Made by a program: the position numbers and the translations under genes. From an uncultured Roseobacter sp. (GTDB lineage: Bacteria > Pseudomonadota > Alphaproteobacteria > Rhodobacterales > Rhodobacteraceae), in the NCBI RefSeq assembly GCF_947488185.1, contig NZ_CANKYM010000001.1:124001-188000 (forward strand): a stretch of 64,000 nucleotides of DNA. The letters are read 5' to 3'. The notes beneath the pieces were generated by a model. It was given only the letters and a program-made list of their open reading frames with translations. It was not told the DNA's origin and ran no database searches. Of this stretch, positions 32,523 to 41,831 are shown one piece after another. How positions within the stretch are numbered: the stretch's first letter is position 1; every line of letters begins with the position of its first letter.

Positions 32523-33355
32523 TCCCTCCTAACCCCCAGCATTTCTATCTTTCCTCCGGCAAACGATCCGCTGTTCCACAAGAACCGAATGCCGTTTACG
32601 ACATCAATTGATAACATGGCACCGCCGTTCATGGTCGTTCTGATGATGGAGGTGCCCGAGACTCGGTGCAGCAAGGAACCACGTGCATTTGTGAAGGTCG
32701 CAGCCTCACGTTCTGGGCCGATCAAGTCCAGTTCGCCGGAATATCCATAGTCAGCAATATTGCTCACGCGGAATGCGATGTTGATGTATGTCGCTGAATT
32801 GTCACCCGTAGAAATCGCGCTGCTACCGCCATCGCTATAAACTTGCGTATGCTTGTAGCTCAGAGAGGAAATGTATGTTGCGCCGCCATCCGTCGAAAAC
32901 CTGCAATGCAGATTGGCATCACCGACGGAGGGCACGACGTTCGCAAAACGAAACAGGTATCCAGAGTACAATGCCGGGTCAAACGCTGTAAAATCGACCA
33001 CAGCCTCATTCGTCATCTCAGCAGTGGCAATGTGAACCACCCTTGAGCCTGCGCCAACCACAGTTTTGAGAAGCTCAGGCGTGATCAGGCTTGCAACGGC
33101 TGAAACCCCCTCTAGCCATACTTCCTCTGTCTGAGTAGGCGAAATTGGCACCAGTCGGTTCCAACCGTCGTTGGCAGCATTTCTCTGCTTCAGATATCCC
33201 GCCGCCGTGTCGAACCAGAGCATGCGCTCAAATACTTGCGGCGGCTCGTCCGCGCCAGCGTTGTTGCTGGCGATTGCGGCAAGAACGTTCTGAAAGAATG
33301 CCAACGCTGCCGCATCATTGTCCGTAACGACTGGCGTGTAAGTTGCTTGTACCAT
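32519..33355 (-). CDS. Tail fibre/appendage protein
   Basis: A 278-aa protein. The N-terminal ERMLWFDTAAGYLKQRNAANDGWNRLVPI motif is common at the start of phage fibre proteins that attach to the tail tip. The remainder is beta-rich (CRFSTDGGATYISSLSYKHTQVYSDGG). It immediately follows the J-like gene, as expected for a side fibre. Confidence 0.65.
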   Translation of the reverse strand: MVQATYTPVVTDNDAAALAFFQNVLAAIASNNAGADEPPQVFERMLWFDTAAGYLKQRNAANDGWNRLVPISPTQTEEVWLEGVSAVASLITPELLKTVVGAGSRVVHIATAEMTNEAVVDFTAFDPALYSGYLFRFANVVPSVGDANLHCRFSTDGGATYISSLSYKHTQVYSDGGSSAISTGDNSATYINIAFRVSNIADYGYSGELDLIGPEREAATFTNARGSLLHRVSGTSIIRTTMNGGAMLSIDVVNGIRFLWNSGSFAGGKIEMLGVRRE

Positions 33356-36003
33356 CAGGCCCCCTGTAATGCCGTGACTGAAAGTGCCGAAATCCGCGTC
33401 TCAAAGTCGATGTTTTCGACACTCAAAACAGCACGGAAACGAAATGCCCGCGCCGAAAAATCGGCCGCATCGAGACTTTGATAGGGTGACCATACCGGCG
33501 ATCCGGCAGGATCATCGTCGGTTTCGCTGACTTGCACATCCACGTCACCGAAGGCTGCCGACGATTGCCAAAACAAATCACCTCCGCGCTGCCAGAAAGG
33601 CGTACCGCCCCGCTGCCAAAACAGGTCATCACGACGCCCGATGATCACGCTGAGTTCCGTAACGAGCCGAACCGACTGCACCGACCCCAAATCTATAATC
33701 GAAGCCAGTTCATAGGTGGCGGAAAGAGCGCCCTGGTCGATCACAAGGTTGGCCGCATCTATTGTGCAGTCGGTTTTTTGTCCGGCAAACGCAGGGTCTT
33801 CCGTGATGGTTGAGACAGTCACCAGCGAGGCGAGATTAGCAGCCTTGGTGGTTGCCATTGATACCGGGCCGGGAATGCCGGTCGCATCAAAGGCGCGCGC
33901 GAGATAGGTGCCCGCTTTAAGTGGGAGGGACGCAACAGTAAGGTCGCCGGACACCGCTTTGCCAATCCCCGTTGAACTCTGCCACGTGGCACCCGTCAAC
34001 AGCGGCGCGTGCCGGAATTCAATTCGACCGCCTTGCCGCACATCCAAGGACGGGTGCCGGTCCCATCGCATCATTGCTACGGCACCGCCTGCTGCCTGCA
34101 CAACAAGTCCGGTGACAGCCGTCGGGGTATCGTTGACTCCGAGAACCTGGACCGGGTTGCCAATCGCCCAATCTCCGACAATCCCACGTCTTGTCACCGC
34201 ACGCGCACCAAAGACGTAAGAGCCAGGACGCATGTCATCAAAGACGTGCTGTGCCTCCTGCGTCATAGGTCCGATCACAACTGGATCGGCTCCCATCTGA
34301 TAGCGGAACTGCCAAGTTTCGATGAACGGATTTTCCGTGTCACTCGTCACAAGCACGCGGGTTTTCAAACCGCCGCCGCCTCGGGTTTCGTAGAGTTCTT
34401 CCGAGGCTGACGGCGCGAAGACCACCGGTAAGGCGGTCGGGTTCGGAAAGGACGACACCGACCCGGCAGGTTTTGGTGTTTCTGTACTGGTGTCTCGGTC
34501 AAAGACATCCGGGCCGGTCTCAATGCACGACAGCGCGACGCGAACCTCATTGGCAGATATTCGGGCCGTCCGGCCAACCACCTCGAACGGCTTTTGATCC
34601 CAACCCCGGCGCGGTACATCCACGCGCACATTGCCGCCAAGTCTGACACCCCAAACTTCCGGGCTGCAGGGGATGTCGGCCAACCTTTGCCGCCGGCCCT
34701 TGAGCAGCGCCAGCTTCATGAGACCCTGACCGCGTGCATGGCTCACCTCGCCAGGTAATTCGCCCAAATCGCGCACCAGGTCCTCGCCATTGTCCTGCGC
34801 CCGGTAGACAGTGCTGGACAGGACAGGCAGATCAGTCGGGGTATGCTCCGCGTCTGGGTCCGCGTAGACCGCCTTGACGATATTGAACTGCTCCTCAAAC
34901 GGACGGCGGGCACGGACCCGGATTGGTCCGCGCATCATGTCTTCGGTCACAGTGAAAGTCGGCGGGTCGTACCAGCCACCCCCAACTGACAACCGCCCTC
35001 GATCGACGGTCCACCAGCCACCCCACGATGTAGAAAGGCGGTCAAGGTTCTCATCACAGCCTAAGGCTGTATCCAACACACCGTTGAAGGCAAAACGGGC
35101 CTCTCCGCCGACATCTTCATCAGCAACATTGGCCAGTGCAATGATAGACGCATCATCAACGTCCTGCGCGCTCCAGCCGATGCCCCCGAAGATCTCCGGT
35201 GTCAGTGCGTAATCCCTGACATGCAGCGCAGCGTTTTCACTGTACGCAGTCAAGCCAGTGCGCGGATCGAATACCTTCTTTCCGCGCAACCTGACCCTGA
35301 TTTGCATGACCCCCTGCGGGAACAGATTGCGGTCGAACGCGGCGTTAAAATAGAGATATGCAATCCCCCTGCCCCGCGCCGTTTCCTTCCATTCCGCAGC
35401 GGCCTGCACGTAGAGCGGCTCCGCCTCCTGCTCCGGCGTTCCCTTGTAAATGCGCAAGGCAACCTTGTGCTGAAAGGCGCTGGCTATTTGCCCCCAATGG
35501 TGTTCGGGCAGCACGGCTGCGGCGGCGTCGATCTGGTACTGCTCTTCTGTCCAAACCAGCGTTTCCCCGATGTGAATCGCTACGGCCCCATCTATCTCAT
35601 GGCAGACCAGAGGAATGACACTGTGATAAAGCGCATTGGCCTTTCCGCCGGACGGTGTGGTGCTGCGCGCCACGATGCTGCCGCCAAGCGTGCGCTCGCC
35701 ATATAGGATCAGACCGTTTGTTAGCGGCGTGATCCGGTTCAGCGTGATGTTTTGTGCTTCGGCGGCGGGTGCCGATTTTGCTTTTGGCTCCAACAGCGCC
35801 TGCGCGCCTGCTAAAACGCCCGCGACCGCCGCCTGACCTAAGACAGCAGACCAGACGACACCACCCGCGAGCGCGCCTGTAAGCGCCCCGCCCGCCGCCG
35901 TGGCGATGAAAGCCGTCAACACAGGGGCTGCGTCTGCAGGCATCGCAAATGCGACCAGCGCCGTGCAGGCTAAAAGGATTACCCGGCTCAAATGACGTGC
36001 CAC
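33355..36003 (-). CDS. Tail tip / central hub protein (gpJ-like)
   Basis: An 882-aa protein from GTG 36003, preceded by a G-rich ribosome site and overlapping the previous stop by 16 bp. An N-terminal hydrophobic region (VILLACTALVAFAMPADA, then a Gly/Ala-rich stretch) leads into the tail-hub core (ITPLTNGLILYGERTLGGSIVARS; GIGWSAQDVDDASIIALANVADEDVGG) and fibronectin-like domains (WQFRYQMGADPVVIGPM, AMMRWDRHP). Near the end FWQRGG occurs twice and FWQSS once in tandem. Length and position match host-specificity J-type proteins that close the tail tip. Confidence 0.82.
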   Translation of the reverse strand: MARHLSRVILLACTALVAFAMPADAAPVLTAFIATAAGGALTGALAGGVVWSAVLGQAAVAGVLAGAQALLEPKAKSAPAAEAQNITLNRITPLTNGLILYGERTLGGSIVARSTTPSGGKANALYHSVIPLVCHEIDGAVAIHIGETLVWTEEQYQIDAAAAVLPEHHWGQIASAFQHKVALRIYKGTPEQEAEPLYVQAAAEWKETARGRGIAYLYFNAAFDRNLFPQGVMQIRVRLRGKKVFDPRTGLTAYSENAALHVRDYALTPEIFGGIGWSAQDVDDASIIALANVADEDVGGEARFAFNGVLDTALGCDENLDRLSTSWGGWWTVDRGRLSVGGGWYDPPTFTVTEDMMRGPIRVRARRPFEEQFNIVKAVYADPDAEHTPTDLPVLSSTVYRAQDNGEDLVRDLGELPGEVSHARGQGLMKLALLKGRRQRLADIPCSPEVWGVRLGGNVRVDVPRRGWDQKPFEVVGRTARISANEVRVALSCIETGPDVFDRDTSTETPKPAGSVSSFPNPTALPVVFAPSASEELYETRGGGGLKTRVLVTSDTENPFIETWQFRYQMGADPVVIGPMTQEAQHVFDDMRPGSYVFGARAVTRRGIVGDWAIGNPVQVLGVNDTPTAVTGLVVQAAGGAVAMMRWDRHPSLDVRQGGRIEFRHAPLLTGATWQSSTGIGKAVSGDLTVASLPLKAGTYLARAFDATGIPGPVSMATTKAANLASLVTVSTITEDPAFAGQKTDCTIDAANLVIDQGALSATYELASIIDLGSVQSVRLVTELSVIIGRRDDLFWQRGGTPFWQRGGDLFWQSSAAFGDVDVQVSETDDDPAGSPVWSPYQSLDAADFSARAFRFRAVLSVENIDFETRISALSVTALQGA

Positions 36004-36392
36004 GCCATGCCCCCCGAAAGGGCCGGATAATAGCTCAATCCGGTCTCCGACATCACCGCCACATCTCTCCCCACCACCACGCCGAAGGCTGGTCCTGTTT
36101 TCTGGGCTAACATGACCCAATCACCGCGCCGGGCCGCCGCGACCGGCACGCGACTGAACTTGCTGTCAATGAATGACGGAATGTCGCGAAACCCCATCTT
36201 GCGCATGTGGCGATAACCGCCGCGCTCCGTCCTATAATTCGGGAATCCATCCAGCACGGACGCCCCGGTCATCGCCCGCTCGCACGCGATGCAGAAGTGC
36301 AGGCAATCGGCGGAGCCCCAAGCAAAGGGTCGATCCCTCCAGGCATGGCAAACTTCCACCAAGGCCCGTTCCCATCCGGTCACCTTCCCCAT
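35988..36392 (-). CDS. NlpC/P60-like tail assembly peptidase (DUF6950-like)
   Basis: A 134-aa protein with FAWGSADCLHFC (nucleophile Cys) and AARRGDWVML, followed by TGPAFGVVVGRDVAVM in place of the usual His strand. Position between the minor tail proteins and the J-like protein equals lambda gpK, a peptidase of the tail tip that helps DNA entry or assembly. The catalytic His is not obvious, so activity is uncertain. Confidence 0.75.
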   Translation of the reverse strand: MGKVTGWERALVEVCHAWRDRPFAWGSADCLHFCIACERAMTGASVLDGFPNYRTERGGYRHMRKMGFRDIPSFIDSKFSRVPVAAARRGDWVMLAQKTGPAFGVVVGRDVAVMSETGLSYYPALSGGMAWHVI

Positions 36393-36901
36393 GTGTCTTC
36401 CTGATTTTGAATGATCTGGACCTGATCAAAGATCGTGTCGCCGGGAAATCGCCGCTTCTGATCTTCGGGCAGGTATTTGAATGGTCGCGGGCGGGACAGA
36501 TCAAGCGCGCGCTGCTCGCAATGCAGAGTCAGAACGGGATTGTCCGGATTGTCGTCGCTCTCCAGATCATCCGCCAACCCATCAAAATAGACATCCCCGT
36601 CGGTGATCACGCCTTCATCGTCAAAGGTGGCGAGATATACCGTGACCCGCCGCCGCTGGAATTCTTCCAGTTCCGCTAGGGCAATGACCTCGGGATTGAC
36701 ACCTGACAAGGTGATCGACAAACCGGCCTTGCCGTCTGCCGTGGAACCACTTGTCTCCCCTATCTCAATTGCGTCATCGACGCCCGAGTATGTCACACCT
36801 TGCCATTCGACCGTTCCCAAGCCGGTAAAGGCGGCAAAATCACCGCTGTCGAACTGCCCGCGCACCAAAAGCCCAATGCGCCGGTCACCGCTTACGTCCA
36901 T
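36380..36901 (-). CDS. Minor tail / hub protein
   Basis: A 173-aa protein, beta-rich and acidic (VEWQGVTYSGVDDAIEIGETSGSTADGKAGLSITLSGVNPEV; VYLATFDDEGVITDGDVYFDGLADDLE), the pattern of a tail-hub ring protein acting with the J-like protein. ATG 36901 overlaps the upstream stop (TGATG). It overlaps the NlpC gene by 13 bp. Confidence 0.65.
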   Translation of the reverse strand: MDVSGDRRIGLLVRGQFDSGDFAAFTGLGTVEWQGVTYSGVDDAIEIGETSGSTADGKAGLSITLSGVNPEVIALAELEEFQRRRVTVYLATFDDEGVITDGDVYFDGLADDLESDDNPDNPVLTLHCEQRALDLSRPRPFKYLPEDQKRRFPGDTIFDQVQIIQNQEDTWGR

Positions 36902-37485
36902 CAAACAGCCTCTACTAGCTCAAGTGTGACGGAATTCGTGAAGTCCACGTTGCTGCGCAGGGCATTTCGGGGCCGAGCAAGTGCCCAGGTCGCATACGGC
37001 GCGAGGGCTTCGACCGGATCGCCAATGGACACATCCGCCCGCAACCTCGGCCAGACGGTGATGTCCTGCACTTCCGACAAGGGCACCTCTGCTGAGGTGA
37101 CAACGTGCAGGTGTCCGTCAATCGTAATCCGGTCATCTGCGACAAGCGCATCACCGGATACGACCACGACGGAAAGGGATTGCGCGCGCGCCGATGCGGC
37201 GGCCGCAACAGTCGGATTTGCCGTTATCGTGCCGAAAGGCCCGGCATAGTCGAATGCCAGCATTTCAAAGGTCGAGAACGACCCGTTGAGCGATGCGAGC
37301 CAACGCAGGCACGTGGCGAGCGTGCGCTCTTCCATGACGGACAATTCAATCGTGGCCCCCCATCGCGCGCCCATGAAGTCATAAGCAGTTTGCTTGAAGC
37401 TGTAGGGAGATTCCGTTCTGACACCATTGGTGACGATTTCCTGAGTGACCGATCCCACGGGGACCGTGAAGGGCGGAAATGCCAT
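36901..37485 (-). CDS. Distal/minor tail protein
   Basis: A 194-aa protein directly after the tape measure gene, the position of the distal tail protein or lambda gpM/gpL. Motifs include RWGATIELSVMEERTLATCLRWLASLNGSFSTFEM and DITVWPRLRADVSIGD. Its role is inferred from order. Confidence 0.65.
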   Translation of the reverse strand: MAFPPFTVPVGSVTQEIVTNGVRTESPYSFKQTAYDFMGARWGATIELSVMEERTLATCLRWLASLNGSFSTFEMLAFDYAGPFGTITANPTVAAAASARAQSLSVVVVSGDALVADDRITIDGHLHVVTSAEVPLSEVQDITVWPRLRADVSIGDPVEALAPYATWALARPRNALRSNVDFTNSVTLELVEAV

Positions 37486-39548
37486 TATCGCCGCTCCCGC
37501 CGCGAACGCTCCAGGACCGCAAGCGTTTCTTGGCGGATCACAGGACGCACGACATCTGCGATAGCACGCGGATCGCTGCTAGCTCCGGCGTTTATCGTCA
37601 GATTTTGTGTGATCGTTGCACCCCCAAGCTGATGATTTGGAATAACTTGCGAACCGCGTGGCAGGTTGACCAGCTCCGGCCCCCGTTCCCCGACCATGGC
37701 AAGCCCACCCGGCGCAAAACTCGTACCCATGGCAAAGCCGGGAATTAGCCCGGTAAGCACCTCAGAAAGCCCAGACGTGGCATTGCTAAACACCTGACCC
37801 TTTAGGTTCCCAAAGATTCCAGCCAGGGACTTTTTGAAGCTGGCACCGTTGAGCAGTACACCCTCCAATAGACCGTCAATTTCGCTGGACAGCCCGCCGG
37901 TGATTTCCTGCATGGTTGCTTGAACGTGCTTTCCGGTTTCTGCCAGGCCATGCCCCAGCCCAAGCATGATATCTGTACCGATCTCTTTGAAAACACGTGA
38001 CGGCGATTGAATTCCAAACGTCTCCTTGAAGCCGTCAATAACACCCTGACCAAACCCGGTGATACTCGCCTTGACCCCCTCGTACTTGTCCCGCAGACCC
38101 TGCAACAAACCATCCAGGATATCGCGTCCGATTTGTAACATCTGACCCGGCAAGGCGGAGAAAACCGCCACGATCTCAGCCGGGAGTTCAGACAGGAATG
38201 TCACAACGTCACCGCCGAAGTCCTGCACAGCCGTCGCAGCCGCCTTGATCTCAGGCCAGAACGTTGCAAGCACCGCACCCAAGGCACCAATCCCGGCGAT
38301 CACGCCTGCCACTGGTGCGCCAACCGCCGCCACGGCAGTCGCCGCCAAACCCAGGGCGATCAGCGCTGGACCCAGCGCCGCCGCCAGACCAGCAAAAACG
38401 GTACCGAACTTCAGTACTTTAGGATCAGCGGCGCTGATTGCCTTAACTACGTTTGTCAAACCCGCCACAAGGCCCGCTGCAAAATCCAAAAGACCACTGT
38501 CCGCAATAGCAAGTTGTAGCTCCTCGAACGCAGAGCGCAGTTCTTTCATCGCGCCGTTGAAACCCTGCATTCTTGCCGCAGCCTGTTCCTGTGCACTCAC
38601 CCGATCAATCGCTGCTGAAATGTTGTCGATGCCAGCGGCACCGGCGTCCATGAGGCCAATGGCCGTCCGAAGCGCATCAGTGCCAAAAATCTTGGTCAGC
38701 GCCTCGCTGCGTGCCTCTTCGGAAAGCCCGGATAGCCCGTTGCGCAGGGTCTCAGCAATCTCCGACATCGAATTCATGTTGCCTTCCGCGTCGAAGAAGG
38801 TCAGGCCCAACTCTTCCATGGCGTCCTTTGCCCCGTCCGACTGCGGCACAAGACGCTGCAGGAAGGTCTTGAACGCCGTACCCGCGTCGGACCCCGACGC
38901 AAATCGGCTGGATGTTGCGGCAATGACCGCGTTGAAGTCATCGAACTCAACGCCCAATCCACCGGCGACACCGCCCGCCTGGGCGAGCGCAAGGCGATAG
39001 TCGTCTATGTCGAATTTCGAGTTGACAAGCGTGCCGGAAATCCCGTCAACCACGCCACCCAGTTCCCCCGCCTCTTTCTTGAACTGCAACATCACATCCG
39101 TCGCGATGTCGCCCGCAGTGGCCAGATCAGAACCGCTTGCCGCTGCCAGCGTCAGCGAGGCCGCGAGTGCACCTCCCAAAATCTGCGAGGCGTTCAATCC
39201 GTTTTTGGCCAGCACCTCAACGGCGTCGGCACTCTCCGACGCTGAAAACTGCGTCGTCGCGCCCATCTCACGTGCCGCTGCGCGCAAGTCAGCCAACTCG
39301 CCACCAGTTGCACCAGATGCGGCCTTGACCCGGTTCATGGACGCCTCAAAGTCACCTGCCGTTTTCACGGTCAGCGCGGCCAAACCGACAATGGGGACAG
39401 AAACAGCCGCACTCAGGTTGCGCCCGGTCTGCTTCATCGACCGACCGGCCTTGCGCAAAGCGGCCTGAGAGTCGGTCAAGCCTTTTTTGAACCGGGCGCT
39501 ATCAAGGCCCAGGTTGACGCGCAGCGCGCCGATTACCGATTTGAACAT
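37485..39548 (-). CDS. Tail tape measure protein
   Basis: A 687-aa protein of the TP901-type tape-measure family. The N-terminus has LRVNLGLDSARFKKGL followed by coiled helices, then the conserved block ASMNRVKAASGATGGELADLRAAAREMGATTQFSA and GLSEEARSEALTKIFG. A long hydrophobic region at about residues 360-440 follows, as usual in these proteins. It sets tail length; about 690 residues suggest a tail of roughly 100 nm (1.5 A per residue, known relation). It overlaps the gpT-like frame by 16 bp. Confidence 0.92.
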   Translation of the reverse strand: MFKSVIGALRVNLGLDSARFKKGLTDSQAALRKAGRSMKQTGRNLSAAVSVPIVGLAALTVKTAGDFEASMNRVKAASGATGGELADLRAAAREMGATTQFSASESADAVEVLAKNGLNASQILGGALAASLTLAAASGSDLATAGDIATDVMLQFKKEAGELGGVVDGISGTLVNSKFDIDDYRLALAQAGGVAGGLGVEFDDFNAVIAATSSRFASGSDAGTAFKTFLQRLVPQSDGAKDAMEELGLTFFDAEGNMNSMSEIAETLRNGLSGLSEEARSEALTKIFGTDALRTAIGLMDAGAAGIDNISAAIDRVSAQEQAAARMQGFNGAMKELRSAFEELQLAIADSGLLDFAAGLVAGLTNVVKAISAADPKVLKFGTVFAGLAAALGPALIALGLAATAVAAVGAPVAGVIAGIGALGAVLATFWPEIKAAATAVQDFGGDVVTFLSELPAEIVAVFSALPGQMLQIGRDILDGLLQGLRDKYEGVKASITGFGQGVIDGFKETFGIQSPSRVFKEIGTDIMLGLGHGLAETGKHVQATMQEITGGLSSEIDGLLEGVLLNGASFKKSLAGIFGNLKGQVFSNATSGLSEVLTGLIPGFAMGTSFAPGGLAMVGERGPELVNLPRGSQVIPNHQLGGATITQNLTINAGASSDPRAIADVVRPVIRQETLAVLERSRRERR

Positions 39549-40179
39549 CTGTGTTTCCTAGATGCGGCCAGCGCCGCGTCAATCTTGTCCCATTGCGCCG
39601 TCCATTTCTGGACGAATGCCGCGCGATCCCGTGTGCCGGTCACCCATTCCTTGAAATCCGGCAAATCCCGTTGCCGCATTAGGAAAGCAGTCATGTAGGA
39701 GTGGGCACGCGCATCCTGGTCAAGCCGCTCCAGCCTGCGTTCGACCCCACGCATGAAAAGGGAATAGCTGCCAATTGTTTGCCGACCGAACAAGTCGGGC
39801 GGCAGATCGGCGCTGATCCACTTTTCAAAGAGGATGGCAACGCTTACCGCGCTGCCTTCTTCTTTTTTCCTTCGGGCGCAACCTCCACGCCCTTTGTCGT
39901 TGCTTCCATCAGGCGGCGCACAAGGTCTACGTCTGCAGAAAAAAGCTTTCCCGCATCCTTCAAACTCATTTCCGCATGATGTTCCTGCAGGGCGGCATGT
40001 ACGAAATGGCGGACCTGTTTGACCGGCAGTTTCGCGTCATCGTCGCCCCATGCCTCGACGGTCTCGAAGAAATCCAAACCCGTTTCATCTTCAAAGAAGA
40101 TGGCGGCATTGAAGTCCATGACGAGCGTCAGTTGCGTGCCATTAAACTCTCGCTGGATGCTTCCACTGAACCGGTCCAT
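39533..40179 (-). CDS. Tail assembly chaperone gpGT-like fusion by -1 frameshift
   Basis: The gpG-like frame (40179-39844) and the downstream frame ending at 39533 lie in relation -1. The heptamer A-AAA-AAG (39868-39862), in the correct phase, precedes the gpG stop. After slipping, the -1 frame is open without a stop: it reads EEGSAVSVAILFEKWISADL and runs into the FGRQTIGSYSLFMRG sequence of the second frame. This gives a fusion of about 215 aa. The second frame alone would have to start at a TTG without ribosome site. Lambda and many siphoviruses make gpG and gpGT this way to chaperone the tape measure. The shift is inferred from sequence. Confidence 0.8.
39844..40179 (-). CDS. Tail assembly chaperone gpG-like
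   Basis: A 111-aa protein between the tail tube and tape measure genes. It contains LVMDFNAAIFFEDETGLDFFETVEAW and LMEATTKGVEVAPEG, and ends in a Lys-rich tail that encodes the slippery site. It is the unshifted product; the same start also yields the longer frameshift product. ATG 40179 overlaps the tail-tube stop. Confidence 0.8.
   Translation of the reverse strand: MDRFSGSIQREFNGTQLTLVMDFNAAIFFEDETGLDFFETVEAWGDDDAKLPVKQVRHFVHAALQEHHAEMSLKDAGKLFSADVDLVRRLMEATTKGVEVAPEGKKKKAAR
39862..39868 (-). other. Programmed -1 frameshift slippery heptamer A-AAA-AAG
   Basis: In the gpG frame the codons read GGA-AAA-AAG, so the heptamer A-AAA-AAG is in the X-XXY-YYZ phase known from E. coli dnaX. The 0-frame stop follows 6 codons later and the -1 frame remains open for about 109 codons. 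Confidence 0.8.
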
Positions 40180-40640
40180 CAGGCGATCACCCGTTCATTG
40201 GTAGGCTGGCGCTCGAAAATCTTGGCATTCATCGACGCCATCCGCTTGCCACCTACCTCTCCCGTCGGTGTGAAGCTGTTGACGTATCCACGATAGGTCC
40301 GCCGTGCTGCACCCTCGATGTGAAATTCAAAAAGAACTTCCTCACGTGTACCGGCGGCAGTTAAAGCCGAAAGTTCCTCGATCAACACGTCACCCGCATG
40401 TGCCGGCCAATACTGCTTTTCCTGCGTGAAATCCGCGACGGGCAAGAGCCCCGGCTTGGTTTCACGTGTGCGTCCCGGCGACTGTTGGTGAGTGATGTCA
40501 ATATCGTCCGGCACCTGGTCAGGAAACGGCAGGCTTTCAATGCCATAGATTTGGGTCCACTCCAGCACGGACGCAACCGTCCTGCCAATCCACAATTCAT
40601 CATTGTGCGAGATGTCTACTTGACTTGGTGCTTCAGGCAT
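40179..40640 (-). CDS. Major tail tube protein
   Basis: A 153-aa protein placed between the tail completion gene and the chaperone genes, where siphoviruses encode the tail tube. It is beta-rich with HHQ/ETKPGLLPVADFTQEKQYWPAHAG and EFHIEGAARRTYRGYVNSFTPTGEVGGKRMASMNAKIFE, typical of tube proteins (GYVxSFTPTG). It overlaps both neighbours by one base. Confidence 0.82.
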   Translation of the reverse strand: MPEAPSQVDISHNDELWIGRTVASVLEWTQIYGIESLPFPDQVPDDIDITHQQSPGRTRETKPGLLPVADFTQEKQYWPAHAGDVLIEELSALTAAGTREEVLFEFHIEGAARRTYRGYVNSFTPTGEVGGKRMASMNAKIFERQPTNERVIA

Positions 40641-41032
40641 TAGTCTGTTCTCCAGTTTGTGTTAAAATCTTGCCCAATGCGGAAAGGCCGCTGTGTGACC
40701 TGATCATCCGCCCTGTCTTCCCGCCCATCCCGTGTTCCAACGTGGAAAATCCCCCGGAACCTGCCGCCGCGATAGAAACTCAGCAGATCACGGATGGCGC
40801 GGGAGAGCAGCTTTGCTTGCCCGTAGGTTTCCGCGTAGCAGTCGATCTGCACCCGGCCTTCGGAAAGGCCGTTGCGGCCTTGCATGTGGTAGCCTTCGAC
40901 GTCGGATATAGTGGTCATCACAACACCCGGCAGTGGATCGCCCTGTGGTCGTGCACCGAAGTAAACCCGATCATCCGCGATGGCCTGCACCGGAGGATGC
41001 GCTAAAATCAGGGCGCGCAACTCTTCTTCCAT
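40640..41032 (-). CDS. Tail completion/terminator protein (DUF3168-like)
   Basis: A 130-aa protein from ATG 41032 (MEEELRALI), overlapping the previous stop. Motifs: ILAHPPVQAIADDRVYFGARPQGDPLPGVVMTTIS, then VQIDCYAETYGQAKLLSRAIRDLL, the DUF3168 pattern. The family caps the tail and joins it to the head. The longer upstream reading (34 residues) is antisense-like and rejected. Confidence 0.8.
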   Translation of the reverse strand: MEEELRALILAHPPVQAIADDRVYFGARPQGDPLPGVVMTTISDVEGYHMQGRNGLSEGRVQIDCYAETYGQAKLLSRAIRDLLSFYRGGRFRGIFHVGTRDGREDRADDQVTQRPFRIGQDFNTNWRTD

Positions 41033-41490
41033 CAGATCCCCGCCCGCGCCGCTTTCCGCGCAGCCCGCGCTGCAGCCCGCTCCAGTTGGTCCGCGATTTC
41101 TACGCGGGCCTTGTCGATGAAACCGCGCCACTCCTGATCAAAGGCTGGGCGCGCAAAGGGCTGCGGTGTCACGTGCTCTGTCCCAAATTCCTGAATGTGA
41201 GCAGCGGGGTCCGGCCCCGGCCCGACGAAAACCTCAACCGCATCCCTGTCGTTGCGGAACATCTTGCGGTGCATTTTCGCCTGCCGATCTGACAACTTGG
41301 TACTAACGTCGATGCTTTCCGACAGGTCCAGTTCGTCCTTTGGTGCGAGGCTCCGCATAGCCCGAGCCATCGGCTCTGCCGCCGCAATCGCAGCCCGGAG
41401 TAAAACGTTCTTGCCAGTGGCTGCACTCAGGTCTTCGAAGGCTCTATCCAGGTCACTGAACCCCTCCAGCTTGACAGTTTCGAAACTCAT
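41032..41490 (-). CDS. HK97 gp10-like head-tail protein
   Basis: A 152-aa protein with the gp10 pattern: LRAAIAAAEPMARAMRSLAPKDELDLSESIDV, then VFVGPGPDPAAHIQEFGTEHVTPQPFARPAFDQ. It belongs to the head-to-tail connection set and is translationally coupled on both sides. Confidence 0.85.
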   Translation of the reverse strand: MSFETVKLEGFSDLDRAFEDLSAATGKNVLLRAAIAAAEPMARAMRSLAPKDELDLSESIDVSTKLSDRQAKMHRKMFRNDRDAVEVFVGPGPDPAAHIQEFGTEHVTPQPFARPAFDQEWRGFIDKARVEIADQLERAAARAARKAARAGI

Positions 41491-41831
41491 GTATCCGTCC
41501 GCGCCAATGCTGAAATCTCAATCCATCGACGCCTGCGACCGGTCTCTTTGATCCCCACAATGTTGTACTCGCGCCCTTCGCATATCAGACGATCCTTTGG
41601 CGTGACCTGAGACGTGAAGGTGCTCCAGTGAACCGTAAAGCGCGTGGATACATGCGCGGCGACTTCGGCAGACTTGAGACGCTCGCCATCGCTCACGTCC
41701 ACCTTTTCTGCCCAGATCGGGTCGCCATGATCGGCAAATTCCTGGTTGACCGAAAACCCGTCATCCACCCTTGCGGCACGCTGGAACTGAACCCGCCAGT
41801 CCAGGCGGCGTTGAAGTGCCTTTCCAGCCAT
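41487..41831 (-). CDS. Head-tail adaptor / head closure protein
   Basis: A 114-aa protein from ATG 41831 (MAGKALQRRLDWRV), overlapping the connector stop. QRAARVDDGFSVNQEFADHGDPIWAEKVDVSDGER and STFTSQVTPKDRLICEGREYNIVGIKETGRRRRWIEISA match the phage head-tail joining family. It closes the head after DNA packaging. Confidence 0.82.
   Translation of the reverse strand: MAGKALQRRLDWRVQFQRAARVDDGFSVNQEFADHGDPIWAEKVDVSDGERLKSAEVAAHVSTRFTVHWSTFTSQVTPKDRLICEGREYNIVGIKETGRRRRWIEISALARTDT

Noticed and set aside
38245..39000. A 251-codon plus-strand frame
   Set aside because: Antisense to the tape measure gene; low-complexity Ala/Ser/Pro composition.
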